From Aquimarina brevivitae (GTDB lineage Bacteria > Bacteroidota > Bacteroidia > Flavobacteriales > Flavobacteriaceae): 64,000 nucleotides of DNA. Location of the stretch: assembly GCF_004216895.1 (NCBI RefSeq), contig NZ_SGXE01000001.1, positions 992,001-1,056,000 of the forward strand. The letters are read 5' to 3'. Under the pieces are notes generated by a model, which was not told the origin of the DNA, did not search any database, and saw only the letters and a program-made list of their open reading frames with translations. The position numbers were made by a program, and so were the translations under genes. Positions 27,079-35,073 of this stretch are shown here, piece by piece (within the stretch, counting starts at the first letter, position 1; each line of letters opens with the position of its first letter).

Positions 27079-27103
27079 AAAACTCTGCACTAGGCAGAGT
27101 TTT
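27079..27103 (-). terminator. rho-independent terminator of the MORN-repeat gene
   Basis: A 10-bp stem AAAACTCTGC / GCAGAGTTTT with a 5-base loop, 29 bases beyond the MORN-repeat stop codon. It separates that gene from the Pho-box cluster of the TonB receptor. Confidence 0.85.
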
Positions 27104-27131
27104 ATATATTTTAAAATAGTATTTTTAAGAG

Positions 27132-27491
27132 TTAATTGTTCATATTTACCACAAAGTCGCTTTTGTTAGACCAAGTGGTAACAGTAGCAATAGTATTGTC
27201 CGTGTAGTTAACTTCAGATAATTTATTTTCATTCCAGAAAAACCATTTTCCAGTTTTTACACCATCTTTATATTGCCCCATAGCGATTTTATTTCCGTCA
27301 AGGTCATAAGACTTCCATTCTCCGTGTAGTTTGCCCTCAGCATTGTAAAACCCCTGTTGCCTCACTTCACCATTATCATAATAAAAGGTACCTTTAATAA
27401 AGTCTCCTTGTTTTTCAAATTTTGGTTTAACTTCCTGACCCATCATTGATGCAGAGAATAAAAATACCAGTAAGATTGCTAAATTTTTCAT
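27132..27491 (-). CDS. small secreted MORN-repeat protein
   Basis: This is a 119-residue protein with a signal peptide (residues 1-18, ending SMMGQE). It then has MORN_2-type repeats: GTFYYDNGEVRQQGFYNAEGKLHGEW, SYDLDGNKIAMGQYKDGVKTGKW and FFWNENKLSEVNY. Such proteins are often labelled YwqK-like antitoxins in databases, but nothing here suggests a toxin. It lies between two sets of Pho-box-like repeats, with a facing GTTAAC/GTTATC pair at 27629. It may therefore be induced by phosphate limitation. Function is unknown. Confidence 0.75.
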   Translation of the reverse strand: MKNLAILLVFLFSASMMGQEVKPKFEKQGDFIKGTFYYDNGEVRQQGFYNAEGKLHGEWKSYDLDGNKIAMGQYKDGVKTGKWFFWNENKLSEVNYTDNTIATVTTWSNKSDFVVNMNN

Positions 27492-27541
27492 ATCGGGACG
27501 AATTTTAAAATTGGGGTTTCTTAATATTTATATTACAAATA

Positions 27542-27591
27542 TAACATTAATTTTACTTTCAAGCAACATTTAGGTAACATTAAATTAACAT
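27542..27591 (+). promoter_or_regulatory. five-register Pho-box-like direct repeat
   Basis: TAACAT at 27542, a degenerate TTACTT at 27553, CAACAT at 27564, TAACAT at 27575 and TAACAT at 27586 all keep an 11-bp register. This is the longest in-phase run in the window. It lies between the divergent MORN-repeat and PiT genes, and the half-sites face the PiT gene. Confidence 0.65.
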
Positions 27592-27628
27592 AGAACATAT
27601 ATTTAACTGATTATCAACATTTTATTAA

Positions 27629-27645
27629 GTTAACTTTGTGTTATC
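27629..27645 (-). promoter_or_regulatory. Pho-box-like pair facing the MORN-repeat gene
   Basis: GTTAAC at 27629 and GTTATC at 27640 are 11 bases apart and oriented toward the MORN-repeat gene. It overlaps a possible plus-strand TAnnTTTG (27631-27638), which may be coincidental. Confidence 0.5.
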
Positions 27646-27842
27646 AAGTTAATATTGGAGACTGAATTGAATATAAATTGTCCAACTACCAATACATCTA
27701 AAAACTTTTTGCTATTCGTAGCTATTGATTTTATGGGGGATTTCAGCTATTGGTAACTTAGGCTAGTAGAGTAACTTAACCTCGTTTTAACCAATAAACT
27801 TATTTCAAAATAAGATGATTCCTACTTTAAACCCTAAAAAGA

Positions 27843-27881
27843 TAACATTGGAGTAACATTTGACTAGAATTTAAATAACAT
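27843..27881 (+). promoter_or_regulatory. Pho-box-like direct repeats upstream of the PiT gene
   Basis: TAACAT at 27843, 27854 and 27876, with a degenerate TAGAAT at 27865, keep a perfect 11-bp register. The last copy is immediately followed by TTTTTG, a loose -7 element. This is the layout expected for PhoB activation of the phosphate permease gene. Confidence 0.7.
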
Positions 27882-27912
27882 TTTTGTGCTCAATATCTAT
27901 GTGATTAATGCT

Positions 27913-30300
27913 ATGAATGATATTTATCTTTTAATGATCGTTGCGCTTGCTTTTTTAGCGATAGCGGATTTGATCGTTGGTGTAAGTAATGATGCTGTAA
28001 ACTTTTTAAATTCCGCTATTGGTTCCAAGGCAGTTTCTTTCAGAACAGTAATGATTGTAGCCAGTTTAGGAATTGCATTAGGTGCTATTTTTTCTAGTGG
28101 ATTGATGGAAGTAGCCAGAAAAGGGATTTTTAACCCTGGAGAGTTCTACTTTAATGAGATCATGATTATTTTCATGGCGGTAATGATAACCGACATCTTG
28201 TTGCTTGATTTCTTTAATTCCTTAGGGATGCCGACCTCGACTACAGTGTCAATTGTATTTGAACTTCTTGGGGCTGCGGTATGCGTTTCATTGTTAAAAA
28301 TCAGTGCAGACAGCGCTATAAGTTTTGAAGATCTAGGTAGTTATATCAATACCAAAAAGGCAAGTGAAATTATAGCTGGGATTTTATTGTCGGTAGTAGT
28401 AGCCTTTTCTATTGGGGCAGTAGTGCAATATTTCTCAAGGTTATTACTTTCTTTCAATTTTGAAAAGAAGGCAAAATGGCTCGGTGCTTTATTTGGAGGT
28501 TTGGCATTAACTTCCATCCTTTATTTTATATTTATTAAAGGAATTAAAGGAACCAACTATGCAGACGCTATAGTTTCTGTTTTACAAAATGATTCAGGCT
28601 TAAGTTTTTTAGAATGGGCAAACGCGCATTTCCAAACCTCTTTTGAGTCAGTTAAAGCCCTAATCGCAGCTAAAGGCGAATCTCATATTATTGACCCAGA
28701 AAAAGGAACGCTTTCCTTAACCTTAAGAGGAATGCTCGAAACCAATGTGTTAACCATTGTAGGCATTGGCTTTATTGTTCTTTCTGCTTTGTCTTATGTA
28801 TTTATGACTGCTTTCAAAGCAAACATATATCGTATTATTATAATTGTAGGAACTTTTGCGCTAGCCTTGGCATTTGCGGGTAATGATTTGGTAAACTTTA
28901 TCGGTGTACCCATCGCAGCTCTAAAAGCTTATCAAGCCTGGGAAGGATCCGGACAATTAGCTACGGAGTTTTCTATGGAGGTTTTAAGTGGAAAGGCAGA
29001 GACGCCTACCTACCTATTACTAGCATCGGGGATGATCATGGTATTAACCCTTTGGTTCTCGGCTAAGGCGAGGGATGTAGTAAAAACATCTATTGATTTA
29101 TCACGGCAAGGAGACGGTCAAGAACGATTTAAACCTAATTTTTTATCCAGAGGTATCGTAAGAGGTACTGTAGCAGTTTCAGAATTTATAAATTCAATTT
29201 CACCTGCACGTTTCCAAAAGTTTACTGAAAAACAGTTTGATCAAGCTGGTGTACCTAAAACTGCAGTTAAGCGCGAGGATCAACCAGCTTTCGACCTGGT
29301 TAGGGCAGCCGTGAATCTTATGGTAGCAGGGGTTTTAATATCTATAGCAACTTCTATGAAATTACCGTTATCAACTACCTATGTAACCTTTATGGTTGCT
29401 ATGGGAACTTCTCTAGCGGATCGCGCCTGGGGTACAGAAAGTGCGGTATATCGTGTAGCTGGAGTATTAAATGTAATCGGGGGGTGGTTCTTCACAGCAC
29501 TTAGCGCATTCGTGGCTGCTGCGGGGATTGCATTTTTGATCAATTTTGATCAACCAATTATGACCGCTGTATTACTATTGGTAGCAACTTTCTTAATTGT
29601 AAGAAACGCTATACGTTATCGCCAAAAAGCCAGAGCAGAAAGAGCGGAGGACAAATTAAAAAAATCTGAAAGTAGCTCAATCCAAGGAGTTATTGAAGAA
29701 AGTGCAGATAATATAAAGTCTTTTGTTAATCGAAGCAATAAGATTTATAGTAGTACGATTGATAGTTTGGCAAAGTACGACTTATCTAACCTAAAAAAGA
29801 ATAGAAAGGGAATAGCAAAGCTGGAAAAAGAAATTGAAGGATTACGTGATAATATCTTCTATTTTATTAAAAACTTAGATGAATCCAGTATCGGCGCCAG
29901 TAACTTTTATATATCTATTTTAGACTACTTAGAAGATATGACCCAGTCGTTGGAATATATATCTAAGGTAAGTCATAAGCACGTAAACAATAACCATAAA
30001 AAGTTGCGTTTTAATCAAATCAAAGATTTAAAAGAGATTGAAGAGCGATTAGAGAAGCTTTTCAAGCATATTAATGACATTTTTGATAAACGTACGTTCT
30101 CAGAGTTAAATGGTATCATAAATGAAAAGCAAGAGTTGTTTGGCATTGTTACGGACAAGATTAATAAACAAATCTCTAGAACACGAACAGAAGAAAGTAG
30201 CCCAAAGAATACAACTTTGTATTTTAGCCTGTTAACTGAGACAAAGGATTTAATAGAATCTACAATGGATCTGTTAACTACCTACAGGGATCACCAGTAA
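27913..30300 (+). CDS. PiT-family inorganic phosphate permease with PhoU-like C-terminus
   Basis: Inorganic phosphate:cation symporter of the inner membrane. The paired PiT signatures are near the N-terminus (IVGVSNDAVNFLNSAIGSKAVS) and in the middle (LAFAGNDLVNFIGVPIAA), with about a dozen membrane helices up to about residue 580. The last ~200 residues are charged and helical (for example KLEKEIEGLRDNIFYFIKNLDE). They resemble a PhoU/DUF47 domain, which would couple transport to Pho signalling. I chose the ATG giving MNDIYLLMIVA (795 residues), because upstream GTG starts at 27886 and 27901 lie on top of the promoter. Pho-box-like repeats precede it. Confidence 0.9.
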   Translation: MNDIYLLMIVALAFLAIADLIVGVSNDAVNFLNSAIGSKAVSFRTVMIVASLGIALGAIFSSGLMEVARKGIFNPGEFYFNEIMIIFMAVMITDILLLDFFNSLGMPTSTTVSIVFELLGAAVCVSLLKISADSAISFEDLGSYINTKKASEIIAGILLSVVVAFSIGAVVQYFSRLLLSFNFEKKAKWLGALFGGLALTSILYFIFIKGIKGTNYADAIVSVLQNDSGLSFLEWANAHFQTSFESVKALIAAKGESHIIDPEKGTLSLTLRGMLETNVLTIVGIGFIVLSALSYVFMTAFKANIYRIIIIVGTFALALAFAGNDLVNFIGVPIAALKAYQAWEGSGQLATEFSMEVLSGKAETPTYLLLASGMIMVLTLWFSAKARDVVKTSIDLSRQGDGQERFKPNFLSRGIVRGTVAVSEFINSISPARFQKFTEKQFDQAGVPKTAVKREDQPAFDLVRAAVNLMVAGVLISIATSMKLPLSTTYVTFMVAMGTSLADRAWGTESAVYRVAGVLNVIGGWFFTALSAFVAAAGIAFLINFDQPIMTAVLLLVATFLIVRNAIRYRQKARAERAEDKLKKSESSSIQGVIEESADNIKSFVNRSNKIYSSTIDSLAKYDLSNLKKNRKGIAKLEKEIEGLRDNIFYFIKNLDESSIGASNFYISILDYLEDMTQSLEYISKVSHKHVNNNHKKLRFNQIKDLKEIEERLEKLFKHINDIFDKRTFSELNGIINEKQELFGIVTDKINKQISRTRTEESSPKNTTLYFSLLTETKDLIESTMDLLTTYRDHQ

Positions 30301-30312
30301 GTTATCTGCTTC

Positions 30313-30329
30313 GTTAACTTAATGTTATG
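30313..30329. promoter_or_regulatory. Pho-box-like pair upstream of phoB
   Basis: GTTAAC at 30313 and GTTATG at 30324 are 11 bases apart, about 105 bases before phoB. The orientation is opposite to that of the gene. A single TAACAT at 30391 faces phoB. This is weaker evidence than at the PiT and TonB promoters. Confidence 0.4.
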
Positions 30330-30433
30330 TTTATGAAATTTTTAGGTTAGATTATGCTTCTGGGCTTAAAAAGATATGAATACTTTCATTTAACATAGTA
30401 TATTTACGGAATTAGATTACTAACTCAATCATA

Positions 30434-31117
30434 ATGGACACAAAAGATATAACCATTTTATTAGTCGATGATGAACCGGATATTCTAGAAATTGTAGGGT
30501 ATAATTTATCATCAGAAGGCTATACAGTGGTTACTGCCAAAAATGGTGTTGAAGCCGTTAAAAAAGCAAAGAAAAAGAAGCCGCAACTGATCATCCTTGA
30601 TGTAATGATGCCAGAAATGGATGGTATCGAAGCTTGTGAGCAAATTCGAAAAATACCAGACCTACAAAATACTATAATTACCTTCTTAACTGCCAGAGGA
30701 GAAGATTACTCTCAGGTAGCAGGATTTGATGCTGGAGCTGATGATTATATCACCAAACCCATACGGCCAAAAGTTTTGGTTAGTAAGGTAAAAGCTTTAT
30801 TAAGAAGACTTAAAGAAGAGGATACCTCCAGTAATATTGTCCGTATCGGAAATTTGGTTATTAATAGAGACGAATACAAGATCATTAAGGATAAAAACGA
30901 GATGGTATTGCCAAGAAAAGAATTTGAATTATTATCTTTATTAGCCTCTAAACCCGGAAAAGTCTTTAAACGCGAGGATATCTTAGATAAAGTCTGGGGT
31001 AATGAGGTTATCGTTGGTGGAAGAACAATTGATGTTCATATCCGTAAACTTAGAGAGAAAATCGGAGATAAAAGTTTTAAAACGATAAAAGGAGTAGGAT
31101 ATAAGTTTGTAGTGTAA
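30434..31117 (+). CDS. phoB: OmpR/PhoB-family response regulator
   Basis: This is a 227-residue transcription factor. The receiver domain has the acidic pocket DD at 12-13, the phospho-acceptor Asp56 (LIILDVMMPEMDG) and Lys in TKPI. The C-terminal winged helix (about 125-227) has NEMVLPRKEFELLSLL and GRTIDVHIRKLREKIG. It is immediately followed by its kinase gene and preceded by the PiT permease gene, and 11-bp direct repeats dot the locus. This makes PhoB the best identity. Confidence 0.9.
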   Translation: MDTKDITILLVDDEPDILEIVGYNLSSEGYTVVTAKNGVEAVKKAKKKKPQLIILDVMMPEMDGIEACEQIRKIPDLQNTIITFLTARGEDYSQVAGFDAGADDYITKPIRPKVLVSKVKALLRRLKEEDTSSNIVRIGNLVINRDEYKIIKDKNEMVLPRKEFELLSLLASKPGKVFKREDILDKVWGNEVIVGGRTIDVHIRKLREKIGDKSFKTIKGVGYKFVV

Positions 31118-32197
31118 ATGGCAGAGAACTTTAAAAAGTCGTATAGGTTTGCCTACCTTTCGTCTTTATATATCACATTATTACTAACGCTCGTATTGAG
31201 CGTTTTTTTGTATTTCCAGTCTGCATTAAATGCGATTAGCATCATGGTTTTCTTACCGGTAAGTTATGCGGTATGTTTTTTTATTATCCAGTATCGGGTA
31301 GAGAAGTTCATCTACAGGCGTGTGCGCAAAATCTATGATGACATTGAGATGCTAGAAATGGATCCCGTTGGCGATAGCCCGGTGACTACCGATATGCGGA
31401 CATTAATCAAAGAAGTTGAAAAATTTGCAAAAAACCGTAAAAAGGAAATCGAAACTTTAAAAATTCGAGAGGACTATCGAAAGGAATTTATGGGTAACGT
31501 TTCTCATGAGTTGAAAACCCCTTTATTTACAGTACAGGGCTATCTGTTGACTTTATTGGACGGCGCCATGAAGGATAAAAAAATCCTGAAAAAATACTTA
31601 GAACGGGCCAACAAGGGAGTAGAACGTTTGATTTATATCGTAAAGGACCTCGATATGATAACAAAGCTCGAAGTTGGAGATCTGAACCTCAACTATACAA
31701 ATTTTGATATCGTAGAATTGATACAAAGTGTGTTTGATTTGTATGAAATGAAGGCTGCAAAAAAGAAGATCATATTGACTTTTGACATGCATTATCAAGA
31801 GCCTATTATGGTGCACGCGGATAAAGAAAGGATACAACAAGTGCTTTCGAATCTAGTGGTTAATTCCATAAAATATGGTAAAGAAGATGGTACTACAGAA
31901 GTAAGTATTGAAGATCTGGTAAAAAGTAAAGTGATCGTTAGGGTTACCGATAATGGCGAGGGTATTGCACAGTCGCACATACCTCGCTTATTTGAACGCT
32001 TCTACAGAGTAGATAAAAGCGGCTCCAGAAAAGAAGGAGGTTCTGGCTTAGGATTGGCTATCGTAAAGCATATTATTGAAGCCCACCACGAGCGGATCTA
32101 CGTAGAAAGTGACTATAGGGTAGGAAGTGAATTTTCATTTACGCTGGAAAAAGTTAAAAAGTTCCCCGTAGTCGATCTCGGTACTGAAACTGTGTAG
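31118..32197 (+). CDS. phoR: PhoR-like sensor histidine kinase
   Basis: This is a 359-residue membrane kinase starting on the base after the phoB stop codon. Two membrane helices (about residues 12-32 and 36-55) are followed by a short linker. The HisKA box is EFMGNVSHELKTPLFTV (His near residue 130). The HATPase domain has N, G1 and G2 motifs (QVLSNLVVNSIKYG, VTDNGEGIA, GGSGLGLAIVKHI). There is no large periplasmic sensor, as in PhoR kinases that sense through PhoU and a phosphate transporter. Its 3' end overlaps the converging glycosyltransferase gene by 63 bases. Confidence 0.88.
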   Translation: MAENFKKSYRFAYLSSLYITLLLTLVLSVFLYFQSALNAISIMVFLPVSYAVCFFIIQYRVEKFIYRRVRKIYDDIEMLEMDPVGDSPVTTDMRTLIKEVEKFAKNRKKEIETLKIREDYRKEFMGNVSHELKTPLFTVQGYLLTLLDGAMKDKKILKKYLERANKGVERLIYIVKDLDMITKLEVGDLNLNYTNFDIVELIQSVFDLYEMKAAKKKIILTFDMHYQEPIMVHADKERIQQVLSNLVVNSIKYGKEDGTTEVSIEDLVKSKVIVRVTDNGEGIAQSHIPRLFERFYRVDKSGSRKEGGSGLGLAIVKHIIEAHHERIYVESDYRVGSEFSFTLEKVKKFPVVDLGTETV

Positions 32198-33190
32198 CCC
32201 TTTGTATTGTGTGATGTCTTTTAGTTTTGAGATGGTAAAATCATTCTGATTACAACTCGGTACCAGTTTAAAATTTCGCAAGCGCTCTGCGATATACTCT
32301 TGCTCAAACTGACCAGGGGTAGGTATAAAGAAGGCTTTCTTTTTCAGCTTCGCTAAGTCCATAACAGTGGTATATCCTGATCTTGATATGATAAGATTAC
32401 TAGCATTTATGGTATTTTGAAGCGCTTCTCCTGTAAGAAAATTATGAATTACGATGTTGTTTTTAAGATAGGTTTTATGTTCTTCTTCGATAATACCCCT
32501 AACTAATACAATACGTTGATCACTCTGTTCAAATTCTCTCAGTAACTTTTGCTCTAGCAACGTACGTTGTGGCTCTGGACCAGAAAGTAATACCATAATA
32601 TCAAATTCATTATCCACATATTTATATTCAAATCGACTCAAAGGACCCAAATAAGTAACAGGAATACAACTTCGTTTAGGATGACCTAAAGCACCGCTTA
32701 GATTAGGGTTATCGGCCATATCCGGTACCCAACAGACATCAAATTTCTTGATATAGCGATTATGTATTTTCGTGCTAAACAAAGTGGTTCTGCCACTTAA
32801 AACCGTAAGTTGGTGAGTGATAAATACAGAGGGAACTCTTTCATCACGTACGCCCATTCTGTTATCTGAAATTATAGCACAAAAATCTTCATTATCAATT
32901 ATCTTTTCAGTAATTCTTTTTTCCTGTGCGATAGCTCTCACGATTTTTGGACTATTGAGAAGCATTTTAAGCTTAAACGTACTTTTCTTCTTGGAATATT
33001 TAATATGGTACGAAGGCATTACTTTATAGTGCAGTTTGGGAAACTCCTTTCTTAAAAGTTCTAGTGCTTCACCATCAGTAGCTATGACGGGTATAAAGTC
33101 TTCGGATAGAAGTGCATTAATAATAGGAATGCATCGGGTGGCATGACCCAACCCCCAGTTTAAAGGCGAAACAAGTACTTTTCTGCTCAA
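32135..33190 (-). CDS. MurG-like glycosyltransferase (GT28-type C-terminal domain)
   Basis: This is a 351-residue GT-B fold protein. The N-terminus reads VLVSPLNWGLGHATRCIPII, the glycine-rich acceptor loop of MurG-like enzymes. The C-terminal half carries the donor-binding segment SNLIISRSGYTTVMDLAKLKKKAFFIPTPGQFEQEYIAERL. It most resembles the group of bacterial glycosyltransferases annotated as UDP-GlcNAc:LPS GlcNAc transferase-like. The acceptor is unknown. It converges with phoR, with 63 shared bases, and appears to be transcribed alone. Confidence 0.75.
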   Translation of the reverse strand: MSRKVLVSPLNWGLGHATRCIPIINALLSEDFIPVIATDGEALELLRKEFPKLHYKVMPSYHIKYSKKKSTFKLKMLLNSPKIVRAIAQEKRITEKIIDNEDFCAIISDNRMGVRDERVPSVFITHQLTVLSGRTTLFSTKIHNRYIKKFDVCWVPDMADNPNLSGALGHPKRSCIPVTYLGPLSRFEYKYVDNEFDIMVLLSGPEPQRTLLEQKLLREFEQSDQRIVLVRGIIEEEHKTYLKNNIVIHNFLTGEALQNTINASNLIISRSGYTTVMDLAKLKKKAFFIPTPGQFEQEYIAERLRNFKLVPSCNQNDFTISKLKDITQYKGLHSFSTEIDYGELFNFFQRK

Positions 33191-33301
33191 AATATAGTCG
33201 GTTTAGTAATGCTAATATTATTTTTTTGTCATCTCTAAAGTAGTGTTATTACCTTATGCATATATTTCCTTAATTTTACCAAAAAATTAAGAAATTGACT
33301 C

Positions 33302-33976
33302 GTGGGTAGTAAGAATAAGCTTAAAAGGTTCAAGGAAAATAAAACATTTACGAATGTAATAGAACCTACTAGAAATGAAGTAATTAATGATACGCATCAA
33401 TTATCGGGTAACTGGAATGAAAAGATATTTAAAAATGATAATCCAATCATTCTTGAGTTGGGTTGTGGAAAAGGTGAATATACCGTTGGTCTGGCCGAAC
33501 GTTATCCGGATAAAAACTTTATAGGTATAGACATAAAAGGAGCTAGATTTTGGAGAGGTGCAAAAACTGCTATAGAAGATGGTTTGTCTAATGTGTATTT
33601 TATCCGCACTCAGATAGAATTAATTACCCATCTTTTTGATCAAAACGAAGTAGCTGAAATTTGGATTACATTTCCGGATCCTCAGATCAAATATAAAAGA
33701 ACTAAACACCGACTGACCAATCAAGCTTTTTTAGAGCGATATAAAACAATTTTAAAACCAGATGGGGTAGTGCACTTAAAGACCGATAGCGAGTTTATGC
33801 ATGGGTATACCTTAGGCCTGTTGCACGGTGCCGGCCACGAAGTATTGTATGCTAACCATAACATATATCATAATGAAGGTGCGCCAGAGGTGGTTACCGC
33901 GATAAAAACGTTTTATGAAAAACAGTTTTTAGAACAAGATAAGCCAATTACTTATATTACCTTTAAAATCTCCTAA
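33302..33976 (+). CDS. trmB: tRNA (guanine-N7-)-methyltransferase
   Basis: Methylates G46 of tRNAs using S-adenosylmethionine. The SAM-binding motif is ILELGCGKGEYTVGLAERYP (about residues 50-69). The TrmB-specific motifs are FIGIDIKGARFWRGAKTA and ITFPDPQIKYKRTKHRLTN. The C-terminal part with YANHNIYHNEG is also typical. The length of 224 residues is normal. The start is GTG (MGSKNKLKRFKENKTF); no ATG lies closer. The LysE-type gene follows in the same frame 12 bases after the stop. Confidence 0.93.
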   Translation: MGSKNKLKRFKENKTFTNVIEPTRNEVINDTHQLSGNWNEKIFKNDNPIILELGCGKGEYTVGLAERYPDKNFIGIDIKGARFWRGAKTAIEDGLSNVYFIRTQIELITHLFDQNEVAEIWITFPDPQIKYKRTKHRLTNQAFLERYKTILKPDGVVHLKTDSEFMHGYTLGLLHGAGHEVLYANHNIYHNEGAPEVVTAIKTFYEKQFLEQDKPITYITFKIS

Positions 33977-33988
33977 ATTGTCTTTAGC

Positions 33989-34618
33989 TTGGAAATAACT
34001 AAACTCTTTTTAATCACTTTTTTTGCTTCTCTCGTAGGGGTTATACCACCGGGTTTGGTAAATATGACAGTAGCCCGAACCTGTTTGGAACGAGGAAAGC
34101 AAAATGGTATTTTGGTCGCAGTTGGTGCTTCCTTTGTTGTGTTTTTTCAAGCATTTGTTGCTATTTTATTAGCTAAATACATTTTTAATAATGTGTACAT
34201 AAAAAATATGCTATTGCGAACAGGAGCAGTAATTTTTCTGCTTATGGCCATCTATTTTTTTGTAAAGGCAAGACAACGTCAAACTAAGATAAGAGTCTAT
34301 CGAAAGGCGGATACGCGTAGCTTTTTTAAAGGTGCTATGATATCGCTGATCAACGTTTTGCCCATACCTTATTTTTGCGCTGTAGCAGCTGGTTTAAGTG
34401 TTAGCGGTAAATTGAATTATGATATTATAAAAATGTTGCTTTTTGCCTTTGCAGCTTCCTTAGGAACCTTTGTTACGCTTTATTTTTATGTGTTTTCATT
34501 CCTAAAAATAGAAAAAAGGACCGCTACAATTACAAAATACTCCAATTACTTTATGGGGATTTTAATGCTCATTTTAGTACTCATTACAATGGCCAGAATC
34601 ATTTATACATGGGAGTAA
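33989..34618 (+). CDS. LysE/RhtB-family exporter
   Basis: This is a 209-residue inner-membrane protein with six predicted helices. The N-terminus ITFFASLVGVIPPGLVNMTVARTCLERGKQNG matches the LysE family signature of an early glycine-proline pair followed by the charged loop. LysE proteins export amino acids or related small molecules; the cargo here is unknown. The best start is a TTG, as no ATG precedes the first helix. It overlaps the alkyltransferase-like gene by 10 bases. Confidence 0.8.
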   Translation: MEITKLFLITFFASLVGVIPPGLVNMTVARTCLERGKQNGILVAVGASFVVFFQAFVAILLAKYIFNNVYIKNMLLRTGAVIFLLMAIYFFVKARQRQTKIRVYRKADTRSFFKGAMISLINVLPIPYFCAVAAGLSVSGKLNYDIIKMLLFAFAASLGTFVTLYFYVFSFLKIEKRTATITKYSNYFMGILMLILVLITMARIIYTWE

Positions 34619-34944
34619 CGGATTCATCTAGTTTTTTTGATCGGGTATATGAAGTAGTACGCAAAATACCTCAGGGAAGAGTCACCTCTTATGGCGCTAT
34701 TGCTCGATATTTAGGTGCTACTCGAAGTGCTAGAATGGTAGGTTGGGCGATGAATGCCTCACACAATCTAGATGATGTACCTGCCCATCGCGTAGTCAAT
34801 CGACATGGTGTGCTTACCGGGAAGCATCATTTTTCGGGTACCAATGCGATGCAACAATTACTGGAAAGTGAAGGCATTAAAGTTATCGATAATCAAATTC
34901 AAAATTTTGAGGAACTTTTTTGGGACCCCTTGAAAGAGCTTTAG
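34609..34944 (+). CDS. alkyltransferase-like protein lacking the acceptor cysteine
   Basis: This is a 111-residue protein of the O6-alkylguanine-DNA alkyltransferase fold. The DNA-binding helix has QGRVTSYGAIARYLG (about 23-37), and the arginine-finger region SARMVGWAM is conserved. The active-site motif PCHR reads PAHRVVN here, so the acceptor cysteine is replaced by alanine. Proteins of this ATL type bind O6-alkylguanine and flag it for nucleotide excision repair instead of repairing it directly. It is co-transcribed with trmB and the LysE-type exporter. Confidence 0.88.
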   Translation: MGVTDSSSFFDRVYEVVRKIPQGRVTSYGAIARYLGATRSARMVGWAMNASHNLDDVPAHRVVNRHGVLTGKHHFSGTNAMQQLLESEGIKVIDNQIQNFEELFWDPLKEL

Positions 34945-35073
34945 ATGATCTTATATCATTAAGGTGTGATTACAAAACTATACATGCTGCAATCTTTATT
35001 AAAAGTAATAAAGTGTGTATTCCTAGGTTTATAAAAACAAGATGACTTCTTTTGTTAACGACACTTAGGTTTA

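Noticed and set aside
27886..27912. Upstream GTG starts for the PiT permease.
   Set aside because: They fall on or just after the predicted promoter and Pho-box region, and the ATG at 27913 begins right at the first helix as in relatives.
30391..30396. Single TAACAT before phoB as a Pho box.
   Set aside because: No second half-site at 11 bp; one hexamer in A/T-rich DNA is not evidence.
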